This document shows positions 1 through 10,975 of a stretch of 64,000 nt of DNA, piece after piece. The position numbers and the translations under genes were made by a program. Position 1 is the stretch's first letter. Each line of letters begins with the position of its first letter. Below the pieces are notes generated by a model. It did not search any database, was not told the DNA's origin, and saw only the letters and a list, made by a program, of their open reading frames with translations. Source of the DNA: Elymus sibiricus (lineage: Eukaryota; Streptophyta; Magnoliopsida; Poales; Poaceae); NCBI GenBank assembly GCA_039707655.1, contig CM077668.1:68837086-68901085 (forward strand), in the 5' to 3' direction.

Positions 1-132
1 CATGGCACTAAGTTAATAGGTTAGTCCCCAAAAATGATATAGAAATGTATGAAATGATATTAAAAACATCCAAGAATGATACTATTATAGCATGGAACAA
101 TCAAAAATAATAGATACGTTGGAGACGTATCA
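1..132 (-). repeat. Start of the 3' LTR of element A (partial)
   Basis: On the minus strand it begins TGATACGTCTCCAACGTATC at 132, directly after the polypurine tract, and matches the start of the 5' LTR ending at 6568. The rest is outside the window. Confidence 0.9.
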
Positions 133-167
133 AGCATCCCCAAGCTTAACTCCTGCTCGTCCTCGAG
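133..167 (-). other. Polypurine tract and preceding AGGA-loop hairpin of element A
   Basis: The minus strand reads CTCG-AGGA-CGAG (167 to 156), then a short spacer and TTAAGCTTGGGGATGCT next to the LTR start. The purine-rich tract is the usual plus-strand primer of reverse transcription. The hairpin is also present in B, D and E. Confidence 0.8.
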
Positions 168-1496
168 TAGGAAAGTGACAAAACAAATTTTTGATTGTGG
201 AATGCTACCCAACATACTCATCAAGTTTCTTTTCATAGCATAGACATGAGGACTTATATGATTCAAAGCAATAGTCTATGTTTGACATGACATAAATACT
301 CAAGTAATGCTAACAAGCAACCATGCCTTTCAAAATAACAATGCTAAAGAAAATTATCCCTAGCCCATTATGCTCAATCATTGATCCATTCATGAAACAC
401 ACTCGAATATCAATTATATCCCATGCACACACATGATCACATGACCCCCTGGTTGGTGCTTTTAAAGAGAAGGATGAGACTCAAATTGCATAAAAGTAAA
501 TAGAAAGGCCCTTCGTAGAGGGAAGCATTGATTTACAGAGGTGCCAGAGCTCACATTTTTAACAGAGAGATGGAAAATTTATTTTGGGAGGCATGCTTTT
601 CTCGTCAACGAGAACGACTTAGAGTTCCCAATACCTTCCATGCTAGATACATCATAGGCGGTTCCCAAATAGAAAATAAAGTTTTGCTCCCCATCATCAT
701 TCCATGGTTTTGAGACTTTTGTCCCTTTTTCCATTCACATCCGAAGGAGTTTGTTTTTTCCACCTTTCCTTATCACAATCCATGGCTAGCCGTATTCACG
801 GGTGCCCTCCATACCAACACTTTCCAAGGAAATTTAAATTTATTTTGGGACTGGGCATCCCTTTTACCGCCACACTCTCGTGCAATGACAAGTGAATAAA
901 CACTCATCTTGAGAATGACATATCCAACATGGAATTCATCGGCCACCCCTCACCGCTTCATGAGCGATACGGGCACACAAAAGAGAAGTTTATTTAAAAA
1001 AAATTAGAGATGGCACATACAAATTTACTGAGGACGGCATTGAAATACCACATATAGGTAGGTATGGTGGACACAAATGGCAAAACTGGGTTTAGGATAA
1101 TGGATGCACAAGCAGAATCCCCGCTTAGTACAAATGGAGGCTAGCAAAAAGATTGAGAAGCGACCAACTAAGAAACCATGATGATGCACATGCATACATA
1201 AAACATAACCAACACCAAATAATGCACCACAAGTAGGATATAACTTCATTGCATAACTATTGACTTAACATGCATGCATAGGGAATCATAAACCTTAACA
1301 TCAATATTCATACTAGAGCATAATTACTCACGAACATAACTCACATATCATCATCTACATATCTCAAAACTATTACAAAGAATCGAGTTTTTTATGTCCC
1401 ATAAATTTTTTATGCTAGTTTTAATTATCCCTCTTGAATATTCATCACATGGGGACCAAGCTCATAGCTTGTACAATTTACCATAACTATTTTCAA

Positions 1497-1748
1497 CTCT
1501 CAAAAAGATATAAGTGAAGCATGAGAGTACATTTCTTCAAAACTTCTAGCATTCTCAAAAAGATATAAGTGAAGCAAGAGAATAAATTTCTACAAAATAT
1601 TTAGCATAGCAACTCTCAAAAAGATATAAGTGAAGCAATAGAGTTCATGTGTTTCTCTAAAACAAAACCACCACCGTGCTCAAAAAGATTTAAGTGAAGC
1701 ACTTGAGCAACCACATAGCTCAACAAATTTAAGTGAAGCACAAAGAGC
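1497..1748 (-). repeat. Array of five short hairpins with one conserved loop (element A 3' region)
   Basis: Five copies at 1497-1527, 1551-1583, 1611-1645, 1677-1709 and 1718-1748. Each has a conserved core (plus strand AAAAAGATATAAGTGAAGCA, sense strand TTCACTTATATCTTTTT) flanked by a short perfect inverted repeat. The stems differ: CTCTCA/TGAGAG, ATTCTC/GAGAAT, AACTCT/AGAGTT, TGCTCA/TGAGCA, GCTC/GAGC. Element B has the equivalent array. Function unknown. Confidence 0.8.
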
Positions 1749-2672
1749 AATTCTAACAAATCATGATGACATGAGGCTATCTCAAGCAAATGTGTTCAGA
1801 GGTGATGATTTTGATAAACTAAAAAGTAAACAAATCAAGGACTCATATCATACAAGACGCTCCAAGCAAAACTCATATCATGTGACGAATAAAAATATAG
1901 TCTCAAGTGTGATACTGATAGTCGTTAGAAGAAAGAGGGGATGCCCCGAAAGCTTAGACGCTTGAGTCTCCTTGGATATTAGCTTGGGGTGCCTTGGGCA
2001 TACCCAAGCTTAGGCTTTTGCATCTCTTCATTCCTTCATCCATCGTGGTCACATCCAAAACTTGAAAACTTCAATCACACAAAACTCAACAAAACCTTCG
2101 TGAGATCCGTTAGTATAACAAAACAAATTACCACTATAAGTATTGTTCCAAACCAATTCAAATTTTATGTTTGCATTATACCTACTATGTTATAACTTGT
2201 CCATGGCTTGCAAACCCTGATACAATCCATAGTTTAATCAAAACAAGCACACAATGAAATAAAAACAGAATCTGTCAAAAACAGAACAGTCTGTAGCAAT
2301 CTGTCGAAAAGCCATACTTCTGTAACTCCAAAAATTCTGAAAAATTAGGACAACGTGGCCAATTTGTATATCAATCATGTGTAAAAATTCAGAACCATTT
2401 GACACTCTAACGAATTTATAAAATTCCTGGACTGGGCGTCAAAGTTTCTGTTTTTCACAGAAACGAGTCTACTATCAACCACATCATCCCAAAGGTCTTA
2501 CTTGACACAAACACTAATTAAAATATAAAAAACCAACTCAAAACAGAGGCAAATAAAGGGTAAACAAAAGAACAGAACCAAAAAGTGAAAAACAAAAATT
2601 TATTTTATTCATTGGGTTGCCTCCCAACAAGCGCTATCGTTTTATGCCCCTAGCTAGGCATAATGCAATACA

Positions 2673-4759
2673 TCAAGTATTGTCATCCTTGGATTTGACT
2701 CCATAGGTGGCCCTCATAATGGATTCATAGGGTGGTTTTATTTTGGTCCTCGGGAAGTGTTCCATGCCTTTCTTCAAAGGAAACTAAAACTTTATATTTC
2801 CCTCTTTCATATCAATCACCGCACCAATGGTGCGTAAAAACGGTCTACCAAGAATCAAAGGACAAGACGGATTGCAATCAATATCAAGAACAATAAACTC
2901 CACGGGTACATAGTTCCTATTTGCAATAATAAGAACATCATTGATCCTCCCCAATGGCTTTTTGATAGTAGAATCCGCCAAATAGAAATTAAGAGAACAC
3001 TCTTCCAAATTGGTAAAACCAAGAACATCACAAAGAGATTTTGGAATTGTAGAAACACTACCACCCAAATCACACAAAGCATTGTACTAAAAAATTTAAT
3101 CTTAACCTTGACAGTAGGTTCCCACTCATCATACAATTTTCTAGGAATAGAAATTTCTAACTCAAGTTTTTCTTCCAAAGCTTTCATTAAGGCTTCCACA
3201 ATATGTTTAGTAAAAGCCTTATTTTGTTCATAAGCATTTGGTGAGTTCAACAAAGATTTCAATAAGGAAATACACTCAACCAAAGAAAAATTATCATAAT
3301 TAAAGTCATGGCAATCCAAGATAGTGGGCATATTGCTAGCTAAAGTTCTAACCTCTTCAAACCCACTTTCAACAATTTTAGCATCAAGATTTTCACCCTC
3401 CGAATCATGGAGATGCCCTCTATCTAAAGTTGATTCTTCTTTAGTCTCCTTGTCAACAAGATTAACATTACTAAACAAAGAATCAATAGAAGACACACCA
3501 ATCATCTTAACATGCTCATCATTATTGCTACGAAAATTAGTAAGAGAGGCCTTTTCAAGCAATTCCCGCTTAGCATTCAACATAGCGGTTCTCTTCTTAC
3601 TTTCATCAATAGAAACATACATAGCATTAATGGATTCATTAATATCAACTTTCGAAGGCAAAGACTTTGCCTTGAGATTTTCCACATCAAGAGAAAGTCT
3701 ATCAATACTCTTAGACAAATCATCAATCTTGTTCAACTTTTCTTCTATTGAAGTGTTGAAAACTTTTTGAGCATGGATAAATTCTTTAATATTACTTTCC
3801 AGATCAGAGGGCATCCTTTGATTATTATGATAAGAATTACCATAAGGATTGCCAAAACCTTTAGAGGAATTTCCAGGAAAAGGCCTAGAATTGAAATTAC
3901 CTCTATAAGCATTATTATTGAAATTGCTATGAGAAACAAAATTCACATCTATAGGATCACTATTTTGTTCAATCAAAGTAGACAAAGGCAAATCATTAGG
4001 ATCTATAGAAGCATTCTTACTAGCAACCAATTTCACAAGAGCATCAACTTTATCATTCAAAGTGCTAATCTCCTCAACGACATTCACCTTTTTGGTAGTA
4101 GGCGCCCTTTCGGTATGCCATTGGGAATAATTAGCCATAATATTATCAAGCAATCTAGTAGCCTCACCCAAAGTAATTTCCATAAAAGTTCCACCCGCGG
4201 TGGAATCCAAAAGATTTCTAGAAACAAAATTCAAGCCAGCATAAAAAATTTGGATAATCATCCACAAATTCAAACCATGAGTGGGGCAATTTCTCAGCAT
4301 CAATTTCATTCTCTCCCAAGATTGCACAACATGTTCATGATCAAGTTGCTTAAAATTCATAATCTGATTTCGGAGAGAGATGATTTTTGCTGGAGAAAAA
4401 TACTTAGTAATAAAAGCATATTTGCATCTATCCCAAGAATCGATGCTATTGCGAGGCAAAGAAGAAAACCAAATTTTTGCACGATCTCGCAAAGAAAACG
4501 GAAATAATTTCAACTTGACAATATCATTGTCCATATCTTTTTTCTTTTGCATGTCACACAACTCAACAAAAGTGTTGAGATGTGATGCCGCGTCCTCATT
4601 AGGACTTCCAGAAAATTGATCTTTCATAACAAGATTCAATAAAGCGGCATTTATGTCAAAAGACTCCGCACTAGTGGCGGGAGGAGCAATAGGAGTACTA
4701 ATAAAATCATCATTATTGGTATTGGAAAAGTCACACAACTTGGTGTTCTCTTGAGACAT
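2673..4759 (-). pseudogene. gag-pr: Gag-protease gene of element A, frameshifted
   Basis: The start was placed at the ATG beginning MSQENTKLCDF, the position matching the MSREN start of the element B protein. The N-terminal half is a plant retrotransposon gag domain: a helical region with IWFSSLPRNSI and FYAGLNF, and a basic/Asn-rich segment near residue 300. The C-terminal part is a retropepsin-like domain with the active-site-type motif CDLGGSVSTIP and the flap-distal ILGRPFL. Gag forms the particle and the protease matures it. Compared with the intact element B copy, a one-base shift near 3085 separates the two halves, and a CAG-to-TAG change at 2784-2786 truncates the C-terminus. No reverse transcriptase follows. 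Confidence 0.85.
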
Positions 4760-4969
4760 GATGTCTACGCAAATAAAAACGGGCAAGGAAAAGGCGAACG
4801 AGAAAACGGCGAAGAAAAAGAGGCAAATGAAAACGGCAAAAGAGAAAGCAAATATTTTTGTAAAAAAAAATTAGAAGTGGGGGAGAGGAAAATGAGAGGC
4901 AAATGGCAAATAAAGTAAATGCAAAGGTAAGTGTTGAGAGTGTAGGTACTTGGTAATGTTGATGATGTC

Positions 4970-4987
4970 TCCCCGGCAGTGGCGCCA
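4970..4987 (-). other. Primer-binding site, tRNA-Asp type (element A)
   Basis: The minus strand reads TGGCGCCACTGCCGGGGA, 11 bases after the LTR. It differs at two positions from TGGCGCCGTTGCCGGGGA, the complement of the 3' end of plant tRNA-Asp(GTC), which is the primer typical of the Athila lineage. Confidence 0.75.
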
Positions 4988-4998
4988 GAAATTCTTCC

Positions 4999-6568
4999 TG
5001 CTACTTGTAAACTGCGTTGGATTTTTATCCTCGAAGAGGAGAGGATGATGCAGCACAGTAGAGTAAGTATTTCCCTCAGTTAAGAACCAAGGTTATCAAT
5101 CCAGTAGGAGAACCAAGCAACACCACGTAAACAGCACCTGCACACAAAACGCAAACCTTCGCACCCAACGCAAACGAGAGGTTGTCAATCTCTCGGCGGT
5201 CAAGTAATGAGATTAAAAGGTATATGATAGATTGATAGATTGATAATAAAATAAAAGATAAAAATATGCAGCAAATATTTTTGGTATTTTTGTGTATAGA
5301 AAACATGATAGATCTTATGATAAAAGTAGACCCGGGGGCCGTAGTGTTCACTAGAGGCTTCTCTCAAGAAAATAGCATACGGTGGGTAAACAAATTACTG
5401 TTGGGCAATTGATAGAAAAGCAAATAATTATGACACTATCCAAGGCAATGATCATGATATAGGCATCACATCCAAAACAAGTAGACCGACTCCTGCCTGC
5501 ATCTACTACTATTACTTCACACATCGACCGCTATCCAGCATGCATCTAGTGTATTAAGTCCAAAAGAACGAAGTAATACATAAAGAACGATGACATGATG
5601 TAGTCAAGATAAATGCTAACAAGAATTCATCCCAACTTTTATCCTTAATGGCAACAATACGTGCGTGACATTTCCCCTTCTGTCACTAGGATTGAGCACC
5701 GCAAGATTGAACCCATTACCGAGCACCTCTTCCCATTGCAAGAAGATCCAATCTAGTTGGCCAAACTAAACCAAAAATTCAGAGAAGAAATACAAGGCTA
5801 TACTAAATCATGCATAAAAGAGATCAGAGAAGAACTCAAATAAAACAAGGATAGATCTGATCATAAACTTATAATTCATCGGATCCCAACAAACACACCG
5901 TAAAAAGTCATTACATCGGATGAATCTCCATGAAGATCATGGAGACCATTGTATTGAGAAACAAAGAGAGAGATAAAGCCATCTACCTACTAACTACGGA
6001 CCCGAAGGTCTATGGTGAACTACTCACGCATCATCGGAGAGGCGGCAAGGATGATGTAGAGCCCCTCTGTGATGGATTCCCCCTCCGGCGGAGTACTGGA
6101 AAAGGTCTCCAGATGGGATCTCTCGAGAACAGAGGCTTGCGGTGGCGAAAAAAGTATTTCGTGGACTCCCCTGAGGGTTTTGGGATTTCTCTAAATTTAT
6201 AGTGGCGGAGGTAGGTCAAATGGACGCAGGGGGGCCACTTGGCACCTGGGCGCCCACCCCCCCTGGGGCGCGCCGTGGTGCCATGTGGCCCACCCTTTCA
6301 TCTTCTGCCTTGGCTCTCAAGTTTGCGTTGTTCCTTATCTCCAGAAAAAAATCTCCAAAAAGTTTCAAGACGATTTGATCTTATCTGATAGTGATTTTCT
6401 GTAAAACAAAAAATAGGCAGAAAACAGGAACTAGCACATGGCACTAAGTTAATAGGTTAGTCCCCAAAAATGATATAAAAATGTATGAAATGATATTAAA
6501 AACATCCAAGAATGATACTATCATAGCATGGAACAATCAAAAATAATAGATACGTTGGAGACGTATTA
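4999..6568 (-). repeat. 5' LTR of element A
   Basis: 1570 bp. On the minus strand it starts TAATACGTCTCC (TG mutated to TA) and ends ACAAGTAGCA. Its sequence matches the element B LTRs throughout. A TATAAATT box lies on the minus strand at about 6201-6194, in the same place as in B. Confidence 0.9.
6194..6201 (-). promoter_or_regulatory. LTR TATA box, element A
   Basis: Minus strand CTATAAATTTAGAG in the middle of the LTR, at the position homologous to the TATA box of both element B LTRs. Likely RNA polymerase II start region at the U3/R border; inferred from sequence only. Confidence 0.55.
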
Positions 6569-6646
6569 GTGGGTTATCAAGATCCTCAGCAGGTTCTATC
6601 TCAACATCATTATCAGGTTCTTCAACATTTTCTGGCTGAGCATCTG

Positions 6647-8142
6647 TGATACGTCTCCGTTGTATCTATAATTTTTGATTGTTTCATGCCAATATTATAT
6701 CATTTCCACATACTTTTGGCAACATTTTATATTATTTTTGGGACTAACCTATTGATCCAGTGCCCAGTGCCAGTTCCTGTTTTTTGCATGTTTTTTGTTT
6801 TGCAGAATATCCATATCAAACAAAGTCCAAATGTAATAAAATTTTACGGAGAATTATTTTGGAATATATGTGATTTTTGGGAGGTGGAATCAATGCAATA
6901 CGGTGTCCGAGGTGGCCACGAGGCACCAGGGCACGCCAGGGGGGCCAGGCGCGCCCTGGTGGCTCGTGAGCACCTCGTATGTTGGTTGGGGCTCTACTTC
7001 GGGCGCAAGGAATCTAATATCTGGATAAAAATCGTGTTAAAATTTCAGCCAAATCGGAATTACGGATCTCCGGCAATTTAAGAAACGGTGAAGGGCCAGA
7101 AAACAGGAACGCGAAGCAGAAGAGAACAGAGAGATAGATCCAATCTAGGAGGGGCTCCTGCCCCTCCGCCGCCATGGCAGCCATGGACCAGAGGGGGAAC
7201 TCTCCTCCCATCTAGGGGGAAGCCAAGGAAGAAGAAGAATGAGGGGGGCTCTCTCCCCCTCTCTCCCGGTGGCGCTGGAGTGCCGTCGGGGCAACGATCG
7301 TGACGGCTATCTACATCAACAATCTTGCTACCGTCAACACCAACTTTCTCCCCCTCTATGCAGAGGTCTAACACCTCTTCTCCCCACTGTAATCTCTACT
7401 TAAACATGGTGCTTAACTCCATATATTATTATCCAATGATGTGTGGCAATCCTATGATGTTTGAGTAGATTCTTTTTGTCCTATGGGTTGATTGATGATC
7501 GTGATTGGTTTGAGTTGTATGTTTTATTTTGGTGCTGTCCTATGGTTCCCTCCATGTCACGCAAGTGTGGGGGATTCCCACTGTAGGGTGTTGCAATATG
7601 TTCAGAATTCGCTTATGGTGGGTGGCGAGAGTGACAGAAGCTCATACCCGAGTAAGGGGGTTGTTGCGTATGGGAATAAAGAGGACTTGATACTTAATGC
7701 TATGGTTGGGTTTTACCTTAATGATCTTTGGTAGTTGCGGATGCTTGCTAGAGTTCCAATCATAAGTGCATATGATCCAAGTACGGAAAGTATGTTAGCT
7801 CATGCCTCTCCCTCATATAAAATTGCAATAATGATTACCGGTCTAGTTATCGATCTCCTAGGGACAAATAACTTTCTTGTGTGACAAAAGCTTTCTACTA
7901 AACAACTAACTTTTATTATCTTGCAAATTACTTCTAGTTTTATTCTTACAACCTATCATATCCCCTACAAAATAGTTTTATACTTGTTCTAGGTAAAGCG
8001 GACATTAAGTGTGCATAGAGTTGTATCGGTGGTTGATAGAACTTGAAGGGAATATTGATTCTACCTTTATCTCCTCGTTGGGTTTGACACTCTTATTTAT
8101 CGAGAAAGGCTACAACTGATCCCCTATACATGTGGGTTATCA
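6647..8142 (+). mobile_element. Solo LTR, gypsy (TGATACG type), TSD ATCTG
   Basis: 1496 bp starting TGATACGTCTCCGTTGTATC and ending ATGTGGGTTATCA. It is flanked by the direct repeat ATCTG at 6642-6646 and 8143-8147. There is no internal domain, so it was probably left by LTR-LTR recombination. The end resembles the C/E LTR (CCCCTATAC..GTGGGTTATCA) but the body is distinct. Small ORFs inside have no recognisable product. Confidence 0.92.
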
Positions 8143-8275
8143 ATCTGCAAGAACCTCATTAGTAACATCAGGTGAATGTTCATCACTTGATTGTGTTTCA
8201 GCATCAGAAATAGAAACATCACGATTAACTTCGGAAGGTTTTTCTACCTCTGGTTCACTAGAAGCATGCAAAGTC

Positions 8276-9197
8276 TGTTGGTGCTTTGGGACCGGGGGTA
8301 CCCAGGCCTGTCTGCCTGTGGCCCAGGCGTGGCAGCGTCCAAAGCCCGACGTGGCCCACCCCCAAGTCTACATGGACAAGACCCTCGCGAGGGCCCCCCG
8401 CCTCACGAGGCAAACTACATCAAGACCTCCCGAGGAGCGGCCTCCCAAGGCTGCCTCCCGAGGAGCAGATCTGTCTAGGCAAGTGCCCCACCTCACGAGG
8501 CGCGTGGTGACATGAGCCATGACGTCCAAGGCCAGAAGGGCGCCAGCGGGCGCAGTCCAGGACAGTTTCCTCTTTGGTGCTAAGGAGGCAAGGAGATACA
8601 CGGGTTCCCAAGGAATCCCCCAAAGGTTTCCATTCCAGTGCAACAAGACCCAAGACAGCGGGCTCGGCAGGACGAAGGTCATCCCCGAGCCCACCACTGC
8701 GTCACGACCAGGTGCTTTGCAGGCGAAGACCACCTTTAGTTAGGATACGGTGTACTCCTGTCCCCTTTCAAATTGGCCGATGTGGTATCCCTTCCCGCCT
8801 AAGCTATGAGGGAAGAGGACCGGGCCACTATAAAGATAGGATAGCCACCATCATAGGGGGGCTTGGGACCGAAGGGGCTTGGGACCGATCAGAACCCTTC
8901 CACCCTCGAGCTCTCCCGAGGCAGCTCACACTTGTACTAGTTCATACTCATCCTCCTCGCGAGGCAATCCACCACAAAGCAGGAGTAGGGTTTTACACCG
9001 CAAGGTGGCCCGAACCTGGGTAAACCACCGTGTCCGTTTCTTCTTCCCGCTCGCTCGAACTCGACGTAGCTAGGCCATGGAACCTTGTTTGGGTCCGTGG
9101 AACGAGGTGAGAAGCCGATTCGTAGTTAGGCAAGATCCTCCACACACGCCCCAGTGTTTGAACCTTGTTTGGGTCCGCGGAACCCCAGACTCCGACA
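8276..9197 (+). mobile_element. Solo LTR, GC-rich, TSD AAGTC
   Basis: 922 bp beginning TGTTGGTGCTTTGGGACC and ending CCCAGACTCCGACA, with the 5-bp duplication AAGTC at 8271-8275 and 9198-9202. It is unlike the TGATACG group. Orientation is arbitrary because no internal domain remains. It contains repeated ACGAGG/CGAGG-rich words. The family is not recognised with confidence; probably gypsy. Confidence 0.9.
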
Positions 9198-10946
9198 AAG
9201 TCCTATCATTTTTCTTTTTATTTTTCTGTTTAGAAGGACTAGGTGCATCAACATTAATTCTTTGGGAGTCTTGTTCAATTCTCTTAGAGTGACCCTCAGG
9301 ATAAAGTGGCTCCTGAGTCATTCTACCTCCCCTAGTCATTACTCTAACAACATGATCATTCATATTTCAATTCATTTCATCAAGCAATTCACTTTGAGAT
9401 TTAGCAACTTGTTCTAACTGAGTTTGAACCATAGAAGCATGCTTACTTACTCCTTTAACATCATTAATAATTCTAAACAACAAGTCACTCAAGCGATCAA
9501 TCATGTAAGCATTTTGTTTTAATTGTTTCATAACATGTGCATTGAAATGATCTTGCTTAATAATATAATTATCAAATTCATATAAGCATTGATCAGGATG
9601 TTTATTATAAGGAATGTCACCTTCATCAAACTTTATCAAAGAATTTACCTCTACCACCTGTGGTGGTGTGTTAAGCCCATGTATTTCTTCAATAGGTGGT
9701 AAATTCTTAACATCTTCAGCTTTAATACATTTTTCCTTCATGCATTTCTTTGCCTCTTGCATATCTTCAGGACTGAGAAATAGAATACCCCTCTTCTTCA
9801 GAGTGGGTTTAGGTGGTGGTTCAGGAAGTGTCCAATCATTATCATTCTTCAATATATTAGTCAATAATTCCTCTGCTTGTTCAACAGTTCGTTCCCTGAA
9901 AACACAACCAGCACAACTATCTAGGTAGTCCCTAGAAGCATCGGTTAGTCCATTATAGAAGATATCAAGTATTTCATTTTTCTTAAGAGGATGGTCAGGC
10001 AAAGCATTAAGTAATTGGAGAAGCCTCCCCCAAGCTTGAGGGAGATTCTCTTCTTCAATCTGCACAAAGTTGAATATTTCCTGCAAGGCAGCTTGTTTCT
10101 TATGAGCAGGAAAATATTTTTCAGAGAAGTAATAAATCATATCCTGGGGACTACGCACACAACCAGGATCAAGAGTATTGTACCAAGTCTTAGCATCACC
10201 CGTTAATGAGAAAGGAAATAACTTAAGAATATAGTAATAGCGAATTTTTTCCTCATGATCAAACAGGGTGGCTATATCATTCAACTTAGTAAGATGTGCC
10301 ACAACAGTTTCAGTTTCATAACCATAGAAAGGATCTGATTCAACCAAAGTAATCAACTCAGGATCAACAGAGAACTCATAATCTTTATCAGTAATAAAGA
10401 TGGGAGAAGTAGCAAACTTGGGATCATATTTCATTTTCTCCCTCATAGACTTTTCTTTCAACTCAACAAGCAATTGTAAAACTTCCTATCTATCATTACA
10501 ATCAAGAAGAGCTCTAGCAGTCTCTCTATCAAAGCAATGTTCATCAGGTATTTCAGTTCTAGCAGTACTAGACAAGAAAGGTGAATCAAGATTTTCAAGA
10601 GTTTCAATACTCTTAGCCTTCTTGATTTCTCTAGCCTTAATTAACAAGTTGTTCATCAAGAAATTCACCAAGTGGCACAGTATTATCAAGCATAGTACTA
10701 GCAACATCAATAGCATCATTCATAGCAGAAGTAGCATCATTAATTACTTGAGACATAGTAGAATTAATAGCAGGTGGTGGTGTTGCAAGCTTACTCAAAA
10801 CAGAAGGTGAATCAAGTGCAGAGCTAGATTGCAGTTCCTTACCTCCCCTCGTCTTAGAGGGAACGATCTTGGTTCTATCATCCTAAAGATTCTCCATAGT
10901 GATAAACAGATATAAATCCCAAGTGACTTCACAAATATAGCTATGC

Positions 10947-10964
10947 TCCCCGACAACGGTGCCA
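10947..10964 (-). other. Primer-binding site, tRNA-Asp type (element C)
   Basis: Minus strand TGGCACCGTTGTCGGGGA, 11 bases after the LTR end. The two mismatches to the tRNA-Asp complement are both C-to-T. Confidence 0.75.
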
Positions 10965-10975
10965 GAAAAAGGTCT

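Larger units (their letters stand above)
1..6568 (-). mobile_element. Element A: Athila-lineage gypsy retrotransposon, 3' end off the window
   Basis: Read on the minus strand it has a full 5' LTR (4999-6568), a tRNA-Asp-type primer site (4970-4987), a gag-protease gene, a long non-coding 3' region, a polypurine tract (133-149) and the first 132 bases of the 3' LTR, cut by the window edge. No reverse transcriptase or integrase is visible, so it is probably non-autonomous. It lies inside the coding region of element C: the C frame runs leftward up to 6569. Its target duplication cannot be checked because the left flank is missing. It is the same family as element B, with an LTR of equal length. 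The family name (Sabrina/WHAM/Derami group) is not certain. Confidence 0.85.
6569..10897 (-). pseudogene. gag: Gag gene of element C, interrupted and multiply broken
   Basis: Gag-type protein starting at an ATG at 10897 (MENL). The recognisable capsid region includes ILKLFPFSLTGDAKTWYNTL, FSEKYFPAHK and FYNGLTDASRDYLDSCAGCVF, followed by a charged linker. Defects are a TAG at codon 5, a frameshift near 10640, a TAG near 10486 and a TGA at 9364-9366. The frame then runs into the 922-bp solo LTR at 9202. It resumes beyond it in the same frame at 8270 as an acidic, Glu/Asp-rich segment, crosses the second solo LTR (6647-8142), and is finally cut by element A at 6568. The insertions are clean: removing them with one target copy restores an open frame. 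Confidence 0.8.

Noticed and set aside
1497..1748. Regularly spaced repeats as a CRISPR array
   Set aside because: Irregular spacing, plant retrotransposon context, no cas genes, and repeats are loops of hairpins.
3324..4507. Plus-strand frames of 148 and 246 codons
   Set aside because: Antisense shadows of the element A gag-protease gene.
6569..6580. GTGGGTTATCA next to element A looks like the end of an LTR
   Set aside because: The element C reading frame runs through it as coding sequence; the match to LTR ends is chance.
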